From: Clostridia bacterium | GTDB lineage: Bacteria > Bacillota > Clostridia > Oscillospirales > CAG-382 | Assembly (NCBI GenBank): GCA_017537345.1 | Contig: JAFYKY010000011.1 | Location: 1 to 50,737, forward strand | Length of the DNA stretch: 50,737 nt | Direction: 5' to 3' | In this document: positions 40,832-48,337 of the stretch, piece after piece | Position numbering within the stretch: the first letter of the stretch is position 1 | How the letters are laid out: each line of letters starts with the position of its first letter | Notes under the pieces: model-generated | Databases searched by the model: none | Told to the model about the DNA's origin: nothing | Seen by the model: the letters and a program-made list of their open reading frames with translations, nothing else | Translations under genes and position numbers: made by a program

Positions 40832-41362
40832 ATGGGGGTATTGGCATATATAGAGGGAGCGTCCCCCTTTTTGCTGTTTTTGTCCTGCGCTCTGATCCAC
40901 GAGATCGGCCATTTTATTGCTATAAAAGCGGTGAACGGCAAGATAGGACGCGTTGACATAATGCCGCTGGGCGCCCGTATTATAACCGTAGGGATAACCT
41001 CCCATATAAATGATGTCAATGTGTATTTAAGCGGCCCTCTGGCAAATATTTTGTTTTTTGTTTTGTCTTTTCCTGCGGGGGTGGCGGCAAATTCGCCTTA
41101 CGTTTTGTATTTTTCTCTTTGCAATCTGTTTTTGGCGTTTGTAAACCTGCTTCCGATTTCGGGCAACGACGGGTACTGTGCGGTAATAGCTTTGGTATCC
41201 CAAAAAGCGCAGGAAGAAAAATTGTTTTCGGTAATGGAAAAAACACGCAAAATCTCGGAAGCGGTATTTGTTTTGCTTTCATTTCTGGCGGTTTTGGCGT
41301 CCCGCTTCAATCCGGGAGTGATAGGGCTTACCGCCGCCGCCAATATTTATAAAAAAGATTGA
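40832..41362 (+). CDS. SpoIVFB-like membrane metalloprotease (M50, site-2 protease)
   Basis: The sequence contains 'LIHEIGHFIAIKAV' (HExxH zinc site), 'YLSGPLANILFFVLSF' and 'FVNLLPISGNDGYCA' with the third zinc ligand Asp, within several hydrophobic helices. SpoIVFB activates pro-sigma-K at the outer forespore membrane. The annotated ATG 40832 has no ribosome site. The in-frame sequence upstream encodes 'RIKLRIHILTPLC', which matches how this family begins, and GGAGGG lies at 40762-40767. Translation may therefore start near 40775 at a non-standard codon, adding about 19 residues. Confidence 0.85.
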   Translation: MGVLAYIEGASPFLLFLSCALIHEIGHFIAIKAVNGKIGRVDIMPLGARIITVGITSHINDVNVYLSGPLANILFFVLSFPAGVAANSPYVLYFSLCNLFLAFVNLLPISGNDGYCAVIALVSQKAQEEKLFSVMEKTRKISEAVFVLLSFLAVLASRFNPGVIGLTAAANIYKKD

Positions 41363-41418
41363 AAAAAGGAATATTTTGTGTTAAAATATAAAAAGATCAA
41401 CCGAAAGGATAAAAAACA

Positions 41419-42864
41419 ATGAAAGTTAAAGTATTGGTTTTGCTGTTGGCGGCTTTGCTGCTGCTTTCCGCATGCGTGGGCGGCAACGCTTCCGTAAGTC
41501 AAGAGCCGTCAAATGCTCCTTCTGCGGAGGACAGCTCTAACGCTCCCGAAAAAGAAGAATCCGTTCCCCGCGAAGAATCGGAAAACAGCGAAGAAGTTTC
41601 CAAAGAACCGGAGATATCATTCCCCGAATATGAACCCAGCGAGCCCGACGTGCCCGACGTACCCGACGAATCTTTGGATATAGATAACGTTACCGATGAT
41701 GAGTGCCGTGTTACTGTTAAATACGCAAGCTTTTCCGAAAAGCCCAACGCGGTGGTTATCGGCCAGTGCGATGTCGGCGCCACCGTTACCCTTAAGTGCG
41801 GAAACAAGACCTATACTTCCGAAAGCTGGTACGGCTGGTATTCCGTTCGCTTTTTGTGCACGGGTAACAGCGCCGAAGTGGAGATAACCCAGAAAATTGA
41901 CGGCAAGCAGGTAGGCGCCGCTCTTCAGACTACGGTAAAGCCCGTGAATGCAGGCTCTGCAGAGGGCGTTGTGGCAGGAAGCAACTACCAGTTCTTTTAC
42001 CAGAAATGCCTGCGGGATTTCCAGCATACAAATCTGTACAGCCAGGGTGTTCTCGATAATCTTAAAAAGAGAATAGAAGGCAGAATTGCCAACCTTGAAA
42101 AGACCGATACGGAAACCGAAATCATATATATGGTGGTTCCCGCCGCAATGACGATGTATCCCGAACTCGTGCCCGAAGAATACGAGCAAGGCAAGGGTGA
42201 CAGCCGTATGGATCAGGTGCTTGACACCCTTTCCGCCGCAGGCGCTACGGTCATTGATCTTCGCACCGCTTTTGAAGAGCATAAAAACGATGAATACCCC
42301 TTGTATTTCAAGTGTGACAGCCATTGGACCGATTACGGCGCGTTTATAGCATACCGGGAGCTGTTCAACCATATTGCGGAAAGGTTCCCCGATGCGGCGC
42401 CTCTTTCCTTTGAAGAGTTTACCTGGCACGGCGGATATTACAAGACCGGCGATATGCCCGTGTATCTCAATATGATCTCCGGCTCCGTTTATGAAAACGG
42501 TTACATCGGCGATAAGGACGTGCTTGAATACGGTTGGTACAGAACCTTTGCCGCCGGAACTCAGGTTTCGGAAAAGATAACCGATGTTCCCCGTTACCGC
42601 GCTGATACCCAGATGGTTTACAGCACTAACGTGACCTGGGGCAAGACTATTCGTACAAACCGTGATAACCTTCCTTCCTGTATGGTGCTCAGAGATTCCT
42701 TCGGAACTCAGATGTTTGATATTATTGCAGAACGTATGAACAAGACCATCTACAAGGGTATGTGGGATTACACCTATTACGGCGCAGAGCTTGTGGCACA
42801 AAAGCCCGATTACCTTATTTACATACTTGCGGAATGGAATCTTGATTCCATAGTTTACAACTGA
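41419..42864 (+). CDS. Lipoprotein with AlgX/DHHW-type SGNH hydrolase-like domain
   Basis: The 481-aa protein has a lipobox (LLSAC), an acidic Ser/Pro/Glu linker (25-90), a small beta domain (about 90-175) and a C-terminal SGNH-like domain. In that domain 'YFKCDSHWTDYGAFIAYREL' gives the Asp-x-His-Trp motif and 'VLRDSFGTQM' the nucleophile Ser, as in AlgX/AlgJ. Those enzymes O-acetylate extracellular polysaccharide, with MBOAT acyltransferases supplying acetyl groups. No MBOAT gene is in the window. It is followed 22 bp later by another surface lipoprotein. Confidence 0.8.
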   Translation: MKVKVLVLLLAALLLLSACVGGNASVSQEPSNAPSAEDSSNAPEKEESVPREESENSEEVSKEPEISFPEYEPSEPDVPDVPDESLDIDNVTDDECRVTVKYASFSEKPNAVVIGQCDVGATVTLKCGNKTYTSESWYGWYSVRFLCTGNSAEVEITQKIDGKQVGAALQTTVKPVNAGSAEGVVAGSNYQFFYQKCLRDFQHTNLYSQGVLDNLKKRIEGRIANLEKTDTETEIIYMVVPAAMTMYPELVPEEYEQGKGDSRMDQVLDTLSAAGATVIDLRTAFEEHKNDEYPLYFKCDSHWTDYGAFIAYRELFNHIAERFPDAAPLSFEEFTWHGGYYKTGDMPVYLNMISGSVYENGYIGDKDVLEYGWYRTFAAGTQVSEKITDVPRYRADTQMVYSTNVTWGKTIRTNRDNLPSCMVLRDSFGTQMFDIIAERMNKTIYKGMWDYTYYGAELVAQKPDYLIYILAEWNLDSIVYN

Positions 42865-42886
42865 TAGATTAAAAAAGGAGGCGCGT

Positions 42887-44752
42887 ATGAAAAAACGTTT
42901 TTTGGCATTAATTCTTTTGGCATTTGTTTTATGCGGTGCTGTATTTGCCGCTTGTACTCCTTCTGAAGATTCATCTGAAACGGAATCCGTTCCCGATACG
43001 TCCGAAGGGGACGTTTCCGAAATTATAAAAACCGAAAAAGATTATCCCGTTCTGTGCGGCAGCTTTATGCAGCCCGGCGCTTTTAAGAACCATTCTCTTT
43101 CCCGTATGAAAGAACATCTCGGCTATATGCTGGATGTGGGAATAGATATTCTTATTCTCCAGTGGTCTTTCGTTACGGAAGGGGACAAGGTTTCCTCCGT
43201 ATTTTACGAATCTTCCTTTGGCGCAGATAAAAAAGCCGCTTCCTATGACGAAAGCGGAAAAATGCTTCTGGATACTATCCTTGCCGCCGCAGAGGAGATG
43301 GGAGTAAAGGTGTTTATCGGTCTTAACGAAAATCCCGAATGGTGGAATAAGTACGTAACCGATAAGAACTGGCTTACACAGCAGGCAGAGCTTGGTCTGG
43401 CAGGCGCAAAGCAGATATACGATACCTATAAAAGCAAATATCCCAACGCTTTCCACGGCTGGTATTTCGTGTTTGAATTTTCAAATATGAACGCTACCGA
43501 CGCGCAGTTGGACAACGCATCATATCTCCTTCGTACTTACCGAAACGGTTTGTACGATATAGACCCCGAAATGCCTCTTATGCTTTCTCCCTTTGTGACC
43601 GCATCCGGTCCTTCTCCCGAAAAAACAGGCGAGATGTGGGAAAAGGTTTTTGCAAAAGCAGAATTTCGTCCCGGCGATATCTTCTGCTGTCAGGATTCCG
43701 TAGGCGCGGGACATATCACGATGGATATGCTGGATGATTTCTACCGCGAGATCAAAGAAGCGGTGGATACTGTCGAAGGCTTTAAATTCTGGGCAAATAA
43801 CGAGGATTTCACCCATACCGATTGGACGACTGCGCCTTTAAACAGATTTGTGGAGCAAATGAACATCTCCTCCAAATACGTAGAAGCCCACGTTACTTTT
43901 GCTTACTCCCATTATCAGAACCCCGATATGGGCAAAACGGGTCAGCATCAGGCGTATAAGACCTATTACGAAACCGGAAAAATACCTGCAAGCACTATGG
44001 CGGCCCCTGAAATTGAGGTTGAGTCCGCGGCAAACGGCGCGACGGTGCATATAAGCGGAAGTATCGCAAACGAAGACGGCACCGTAGCGGGAATTCGCAT
44101 TACCAAAGACGGAAGCCTTGCTCATTCCTTTGATTTTTCTTCAAATTACGGCAAAAAAGAATTTACGTTTGTGTTTGACGATGCAAACGTTTCGGGAAGC
44201 GGTGTTGCGGAATACGCGGTCTATGCCGTGGATTATTACGGCAACGAAAGCCCCAAGGCTACCGCAGAGGTAGAATTCACCGGCAAAGAGGGCGTAAACG
44301 TAGCACTTAACAAGGAATATACCTTGGCAAATCCTCCTGCAGACAAATATCCCGATGAACAGGGAGATGCTCTTACGGACGGAATTTTGGGTAAGCCCAC
44401 CTACGGTGATGCCGCCTGGCTTGGATTTTTGGCAAAGGCAGAGGTGGTTATAGATCTTGGCGAAATAACCGGACAGCTTTACGCCGTGGAGGTAAACTCC
44501 CTCGGCGGAGGCGGCGCGGGAATATACGCGGCGGCTGCAGTTACGGTTTACGTTTCGGAGGACGGCGTTAACTTTACCAAAGTTGCATCCAAGAGCTTTG
44601 CGGCAGATAACGGTGTTGACGAACTATACACCTTTACCCGCACGGCATTCCTGCCGGATGGCACGAAAGCCAGATACGTTAAGGTGGAGGTCACTCCTTT
44701 AAAGAGCTGGATGTTTATTGATGAGATAAGCGTATACGCCGCAAAAGAATAA
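42887..44752 (+). CDS. Lipoprotein with DUF4434-like TIM-barrel and discoidin-type domain
   Basis: The 621-aa protein has a lipobox (VFAAC), then a barrel of about 340 residues ('GSFMQPGAFKNHSLSRMKEHLGYMLDVGIDILILQWSF', 'VFIGLNENPEWW', 'GWYFVFEFSNMN', 'PLMLSPF'), as in DUF4434/glycosidase-like proteins. A fibronectin-like segment and a C-terminal F5/8 type C carbohydrate-binding-like domain (VNVALNKEYT...YVKVEVTPLKSWMFIDEISVY) follow. It probably binds or processes an external polysaccharide. The ribosome site is AAAGGAGGCGCGT. It likely shares a transcript with the AlgX-like gene. Confidence 0.78.
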   Translation: MKKRFLALILLAFVLCGAVFAACTPSEDSSETESVPDTSEGDVSEIIKTEKDYPVLCGSFMQPGAFKNHSLSRMKEHLGYMLDVGIDILILQWSFVTEGDKVSSVFYESSFGADKKAASYDESGKMLLDTILAAAEEMGVKVFIGLNENPEWWNKYVTDKNWLTQQAELGLAGAKQIYDTYKSKYPNAFHGWYFVFEFSNMNATDAQLDNASYLLRTYRNGLYDIDPEMPLMLSPFVTASGPSPEKTGEMWEKVFAKAEFRPGDIFCCQDSVGAGHITMDMLDDFYREIKEAVDTVEGFKFWANNEDFTHTDWTTAPLNRFVEQMNISSKYVEAHVTFAYSHYQNPDMGKTGQHQAYKTYYETGKIPASTMAAPEIEVESAANGATVHISGSIANEDGTVAGIRITKDGSLAHSFDFSSNYGKKEFTFVFDDANVSGSGVAEYAVYAVDYYGNESPKATAEVEFTGKEGVNVALNKEYTLANPPADKYPDEQGDALTDGILGKPTYGDAAWLGFLAKAEVVIDLGEITGQLYAVEVNSLGGGGAGIYAAAAVTVYVSEDGVNFTKVASKSFAADNGVDELYTFTRTAFLPDGTKARYVKVEVTPLKSWMFIDEISVYAAKE

Positions 44753-44770
44753 TATACGAATAAATTATAA

Positions 44771-44796
44771 GCGCCGTTGTAATTAAACAGCGGCGC
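44771..44796 (+). terminator. Terminator after the lipoprotein pair
   Basis: A 10-bp stem GCGCCGTTGT/ACAGCGGCGC with one G-T pair is followed by TACTTTTTT. Confidence 0.9.
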
Positions 44797-44813
44797 TACT
44801 TTTTTCGTATCGG

Positions 44814-44842
44814 TTGACTTTTTTCTTTGATAAGTGTATAAT
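44814..44842 (+). promoter_or_regulatory. Promoter of the MarR/YhhN operon
   Basis: TTGACT (44814-44819), a 17-bp spacer and TATAAT (44837-44842) lie 35 bp before ATG 44878. Confidence 0.85.
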
Positions 44843-44877
44843 ACGTAGGATATTTTTTTGATCGGAGTACTCACGTT

Positions 44878-45336
44878 ATGATAGATAGATTCGAGCGATT
44901 TACCATCGGCGTAATGGAAATTTTCAGATATTGGCATAAAATAACCGCAGGAGAAATGGAAAAGCTTGGGCTTAAAGGCGCGTACTGCACTTATTTTTCC
45001 GTGCTTGCCCGTTTTGAGGAAGGGGTAACGGCTACACAACTGGGCGAGCTTTGCTGTAAAGACAAAGCGGACGTTTCCCGTGCTGTTTCCGAACTTGAAA
45101 AAAGGGGATACGTTACCAAAGAAACAAACGGATCGAACCTTTACCGCGCGAAGATATGCTTGACGCAAGCGGGAAGACAAGTAGCGGAATACGTTCAACA
45201 GCGGGCAAATCTGGCAGTTTCCCTTGCGGGAGAGGGCGTTTCCGAGCAGGACAGAGAGATATTTTATTCCACCTTCCAGACCATTGCGGAAAATCTTGAA
45301 AAGATATCTTTAAGCGGACTGCCGGAGGATAAATAA
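44878..45336 (+). CDS. MarR-family transcriptional regulator
   Basis: The 152-aa protein has the MarR winged helix 'GVTATQLGELCCKDKADVSRAVSELEKRGYVTKETNGSNLYRAKICLTQAGRQVAEYV'. Long N- and C-terminal helices give the dimer interface. It overlaps the next gene by one base (TAATG) and probably represses or senses for it. Confidence 0.9.
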   Translation: MIDRFERFTIGVMEIFRYWHKITAGEMEKLGLKGAYCTYFSVLARFEEGVTATQLGELCCKDKADVSRAVSELEKRGYVTKETNGSNLYRAKICLTQAGRQVAEYVQQRANLAVSLAGEGVSEQDREIFYSTFQTIAENLEKISLSGLPEDK

Positions 45337-46010
45337 TGAAAAAAACGGTTTTTCTTTTAAACGCTGTTCTTATCATCTTTACCGCGGTTATGTGCGCGAT
45401 ATATAAAAACAATTATCAGTTATGGTTAAAAGCGCTCACGGCTTCAGGATTCGTTGCCATTGGCGCGGTGAATTTCGTGCACACGCTGGTTTTAAAGAAA
45501 AAGAAAGGCTTTCCGCTTTTTGCGTTTATGGGTCTTGCGCTGTGTATGGCGGGAGATATCATACTGTTTAAAAACTTTATTTTGGGCGCCGCAGTGTTCG
45601 TGTTGGGACATATTATGTACGTTGCCGCGTACTGCGCGCTCAAAAAGGTTTGCCTTACGGATATTATTGTAATTCCGCTTACCGCCGCCGCTTCTCTCGG
45701 GTTTATTTTATTCTGCCCTGCGTTTAACTTCGGAGGAGCGGTTATGACGGCGGTAGCCGCTGTATACGCTTTGGTTATTTCCGTTATGCTGGGCAAAGCT
45801 ATTTCTAACTTTATAACAGAGAGAAGTCTTTTACACGCCGTCATTCTTTTGGGCAGTTTAATGTTTTTCGTTTCGGATATTGCCTTGGCGTTCAATGTTT
45901 TCGGTGGCTCTCCGTCTTGGTCAAATACACTTTGCCTGTTTACATATTTTCCCGGTCAGTGCGTTATAGCGCTTTCACTTTATTTTCATAATACCGCAGA
46001 TAAAGCGTAA
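45336..46010 (+). CDS. YhhN-family membrane protein (lysoplasmalogenase-like)
   Basis: The 224-aa protein has seven to eight hydrophobic helices with family landmarks 'LALCMAGDIIL', 'FVLGHIMYVAAY' and 'GSLMFFVSDIALAF'. Members (TMEM86 in animals) cleave lysoplasmalogens. Clostridia make plasmalogens anaerobically, so such a role is reasonable here. It is paired with a MarR regulator. Confidence 0.85.
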   Translation: MKKTVFLLNAVLIIFTAVMCAIYKNNYQLWLKALTASGFVAIGAVNFVHTLVLKKKKGFPLFAFMGLALCMAGDIILFKNFILGAAVFVLGHIMYVAAYCALKKVCLTDIIVIPLTAAASLGFILFCPAFNFGGAVMTAVAAVYALVISVMLGKAISNFITERSLLHAVILLGSLMFFVSDIALAFNVFGGSPSWSNTLCLFTYFPGQCVIALSLYFHNTADKA

Positions 46011-46011
46011 A

Positions 46012-46035
46012 AAAAGCTCCCAAACGGGAGCTTTT
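46012..46035. terminator. Bidirectional terminator
   Basis: AAAAGCTCCC/GGGAGCTTTT with a 4-nt loop and flanking A and T runs serves both the YhhN gene and oppA-like gene. Confidence 0.9.
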
Positions 46036-46047
46036 CTTTTATTGTTA

Positions 46048-47865
46048 TTAGTTCTCAGCTGCGTTAGAAGCTTCGTCTTCTGCTGCGTTGATCTTTCTCC
46101 AGTTCTTAAGAGAGAGGTCGGAGAAATCTCTGTAGCCGAAGTAGTAGGTATCGCCGATACCGGAAAGCTTGGAGGACTTAACGTAGCAGTTGGTGTACTG
46201 GAAGAGCGCGGTTGCGGGGCACTCGTCAGCAAGGATCTGTTCTGCTGCGTGGAGCTTTTCTGCTCTTACTTCTCTGTCGCTTTCGTAGCAAACCGCATCG
46301 ATAAGTGCATCGTACTCATCATTTTCCCAGTTGGACTGGTGTGCGGTGTAAACGTCTTCACCGGTGAGGGAAGGCTCAACTGCACAGCCGCTGTAACGGG
46401 TAGCGAAGGAAGAAAGCCAAGCGTATGCATCGGTAGAGTTAACAACGTTGGTAACACCGATAACGTCGAAATCGCGGGTGGAGAGAGCGAGTCTGTATTC
46501 ATCCTCGTGCAGACCTACAAGCTCAACCTTAAAGCCAAGCTCTTTCCAAGCCTTTGCAGCGTATTCTGCAATATCTTCGTATACGTTTTCGTACTTAACC
46601 TTACGCGTGTTGTTGGTCATAAGGTCTTCGGTTTCGGGAATGAGGTACGCGATAGAAATGGTGCCGGTCTTTTTACCCTTCATCAGTTCTTTTGCCTTGC
46701 TCATATCGCCGCTTGCAGAGAACAAGTCGCCGCCTTCTTCGCGGAAATCGTTCTTTCTGCCGGTGTTGAACACACCATCGGGAACGTATCCGGTAACAGC
46801 CTTTTCACCGGTGCCGGTTACGGAAGAAACCAATTCTTCTCTGTTAAGCGCAAGAGAAAGAGCCTTACGAACTTCCTTGGAAGAAAGGAGCTCGTTTTCG
46901 GTATTGAAGTAGTAAACGTAAGTGGACATCAGGGAAACTTCGTCTTTTGCCTTGCCGGAATACTGTGCGTATGCTTCTTTATCGAAATTGCTCATAAAGA
47001 AGATGTTTTCGTTTGCAAAGCGGTCTGCCTGGAAAGCGCTGTCGGTAATACGCTTCTCTTCGTCAACAGTCTTTTCGATAGTGTTTTCCTGATATGTAAT
47101 GGTAATTCTGTAGGGCTTAACAGCTTTGTCAAGAGCCTGCTCGGGATCTCTGCCGTAAGAAGCGTTTCTCTCAAGAACCAGACGGATACCTTCTTCAAGG
47201 TTCTTAACGCCGTAGGGACCGTTACAAACTATGGTAGCCGCACTTGCGTCCCAGATAGCGCCGTCCTTCTCTGCGTCGGTAATTACGTCTTCACGGAGAG
47301 GAACAAGACCGGTACAAGCGATCTGCTCTGCGAACAGGTCGATATCGTAATCGTTTTCAAAGGTTATGCAAAGCAGGGTATCGTCCGCTGCGGCAATGCC
47401 GAGATCGTCGCTGGACATAGCGCCGGATTTAACAGCCTTTGCATTCTTTATGGGGAAGAGAAGAGAAGCGTAAGGGCTTTCGAACGCAGGGTCGAGTATT
47501 CTCTTCCAGGCATATATAACGTCGTCCGCAGAAACTTTACGGCCGTCGTTCCAGTAGCTGTCTCTGAGTACGAAGAACATCTGGTATTCGTCGTAAACGG
47601 TGTCGTAGTAGCTGTACCAATCCTCAGCCAGAGCGCCTACGACCTTACCGTTTTCGTTAATGGCGGTAAGTCCTTCGTAGACCAGACCGAGTATCTGGAT
47701 CACGTCAGCATCAAGCTGGACTACAGCAGGGTCAAGACAATAGGGGAAAGAAGACATATAGATAGAAATGTTTGCGCCTTTTTCTTCTTCCTTAAGTGAT
47801 GAACAGCCTGCAAGAGCAACAAGTGCCATAATTGTAACAAGCGTCAGTGCGATAAATTTTTTCAT
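46048..47865 (-). CDS. Orphan oligopeptide-binding lipoprotein (SBP family 5)
   Basis: GGGAGGAACAGATA selects ATG 47865 (MKKFIALTLVTIMALVALAGC), giving 605 aa with lipobox LAGC. The body has the OppA-like pattern: 'SSFPYCLDPAVVQLDADVIQILGLVYEGLT', 'LAEDWYSYYDTVYDEYQMFFVLRDSYWNDGRKVSADDVIYAWKRILDP', 'GPYGVKNLEEG' and 'VRKALSLALNREELV'. It would bind peptides for an ABC importer or act as a sensor. No permease or ATPase genes are adjacent. Confidence 0.92.
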   Translation of the reverse strand: MKKFIALTLVTIMALVALAGCSSLKEEEKGANISIYMSSFPYCLDPAVVQLDADVIQILGLVYEGLTAINENGKVVGALAEDWYSYYDTVYDEYQMFFVLRDSYWNDGRKVSADDVIYAWKRILDPAFESPYASLLFPIKNAKAVKSGAMSSDDLGIAAADDTLLCITFENDYDIDLFAEQIACTGLVPLREDVITDAEKDGAIWDASAATIVCNGPYGVKNLEEGIRLVLERNASYGRDPEQALDKAVKPYRITITYQENTIEKTVDEEKRITDSAFQADRFANENIFFMSNFDKEAYAQYSGKAKDEVSLMSTYVYYFNTENELLSSKEVRKALSLALNREELVSSVTGTGEKAVTGYVPDGVFNTGRKNDFREEGGDLFSASGDMSKAKELMKGKKTGTISIAYLIPETEDLMTNNTRKVKYENVYEDIAEYAAKAWKELGFKVELVGLHEDEYRLALSTRDFDVIGVTNVVNSTDAYAWLSSFATRYSGCAVEPSLTGEDVYTAHQSNWENDEYDALIDAVCYESDREVRAEKLHAAEQILADECPATALFQYTNCYVKSSKLSGIGDTYYFGYRDFSDLSLKNWRKINAAEDEASNAAEN

Positions 47866-47916
47866 TATCTGTTCCTCCCGGATATTTTGCGAAGGTACTT
47901 CACAACAATTCATAAT

Positions 47917-47945
47917 ATTATAGCATTGATGTAAAAAATAATCAA
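47917..47945 (-). promoter_or_regulatory. Promoter of the oligopeptide-binding protein gene
   Basis: On the minus strand, TTGATT (47945-47940), a 17-bp spacer and TATAAT (47922-47917). Confidence 0.8.
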
Positions 47946-48005
47946 TAGGTAAAAATCGAAATTCTTATTTTTATTACTTTTGACGAATGTTATGTTTACC
48001 AACTC

Positions 48006-48034
48006 TTGACAAATTTGCTTTTCTGTGGTAGATT
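48006..48034 (+). promoter_or_regulatory. Promoter of a short transcription unit
   Basis: TTGACA (48006-48011), a 17-bp spacer and TAGATT (48029-48034) precede a short unit that ends in two terminators. Confidence 0.8.
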
Positions 48035-48090
48035 TACACAGAAGCACAGCTTCGTTTTATAAAAAAACAAACCGAAAGGGGCGATGTATC

Positions 48091-48144
48091 GTGAAAAACT
48101 TATATTTGCCGGAGACCACGTACGTCTGCCCTGCGCTCTTTTAA
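48091..48144 (+). CDS. Possible 17-aa peptide
   Basis: A GTG-started ORF 9 bp after AAAGGGG encodes MKNLYLPETTYVCPALF (GTG read as Met). It fits wholly inside the short transcript. No maturation or transport genes lie nearby and no family is recognised. An out-of-frame ATG at 48084 opens a longer frame that crosses both terminators and is less likely. Confidence 0.35.
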   Translation: MKNLYLPETTYVCPALF

Positions 48145-48164
48145 GCGGTAGGTACATAGTATGT

Positions 48165-48189
48165 AAACATCCGGTTTCGGGTGTTTTTT
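48165..48189 (+). terminator. First terminator of the short unit
   Basis: A 9-bp stem AAACATCCG/CGGGTGTTT (one G-U pair) with a GTTT loop is followed by TTTG. Confidence 0.8.
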
Positions 48190-48207
48190 GTTTTATCACG
48201 CTTTATT

Positions 48208-48229
48208 GCACCCGAAGGGGTGCTTTTTT
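48208..48229 (+). terminator. Second terminator of the short unit
   Basis: GCACCC-GAAG-GGGTGC is followed by a run of T. Two tandem terminators isolate or attenuate the downstream ATPase gene. Confidence 0.85.
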
Positions 48230-48295
48230 AATGCCGAAAAAGAAAACTCCGAATATAAGTACGGGCAAATATTATTTTTTAAAGGAGGTTATATT

Positions 48296-48337
48296 TTGTC
48301 TTACTTATTTTATATTTTTCGGAGGAATAATATTTGA
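48296..48337 (+). CDS. Possible 13-aa leader peptide coupled to the ABC-class ATPase
   Basis: A strong AAAGGAGG (48281-48288) precedes TTG 48296, which opens MSYLFYIFRRNNI. Its TGA overlaps the TTG start of the ATPase gene (TTGA at 48334-48337). The ribosome site of the ATPase lies inside this tiny ORF. The arrangement suggests translational coupling. Confidence 0.35.
   Translation: MSYLFYIFRRNNI

Larger units (their letters stand above)
48040..48189 (+). ncRNA. Short transcript, possible small RNA or leader
   Basis: The expected RNA is about 150 nt: a small hairpin (GAAGC/GCTTC, 48041-48053), an AAAGGGG ribosome site, a 17-codon ORF and a T-tailed hairpin. It could be a peptide-coding mRNA, a regulatory RNA, or a leader controlling the ABC-class ATPase gene downstream. 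No riboswitch class is recognised. Confidence 0.5.

Noticed and set aside
40768..40956. 62-aa ORF starting at the ATG directly after GGAGGG
   Set aside because: The ribosome site touches the ATG with no spacer, and the frame conflicts with the protease motifs (HEIGH) in another frame.
41617..42801. 394-aa minus-strand ORF opposite the AlgX-like lipoprotein
   Set aside because: It is an antisense shadow; no start signal, and the plus-strand gene has lipobox and active-site motifs.
46042..47799. 585-aa plus-strand ORF opposite the oligopeptide-binding gene
   Set aside because: It mirrors the codon pattern of the well-supported minus-strand gene, is rich in Val, Cys and Phe, has no ribosome site and no family motifs.
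48100..48130. LPETT in the 17-aa peptide as a sortase signal
   Set aside because: There is no following hydrophobic helix and no signal peptide; a five-residue match is expected by chance.
48040..48189. Riboswitch upstream of the ABC-class ATPase gene
   Set aside because: No conserved core of a riboswitch class known to me could be matched, so it is reported only as a short transcript.
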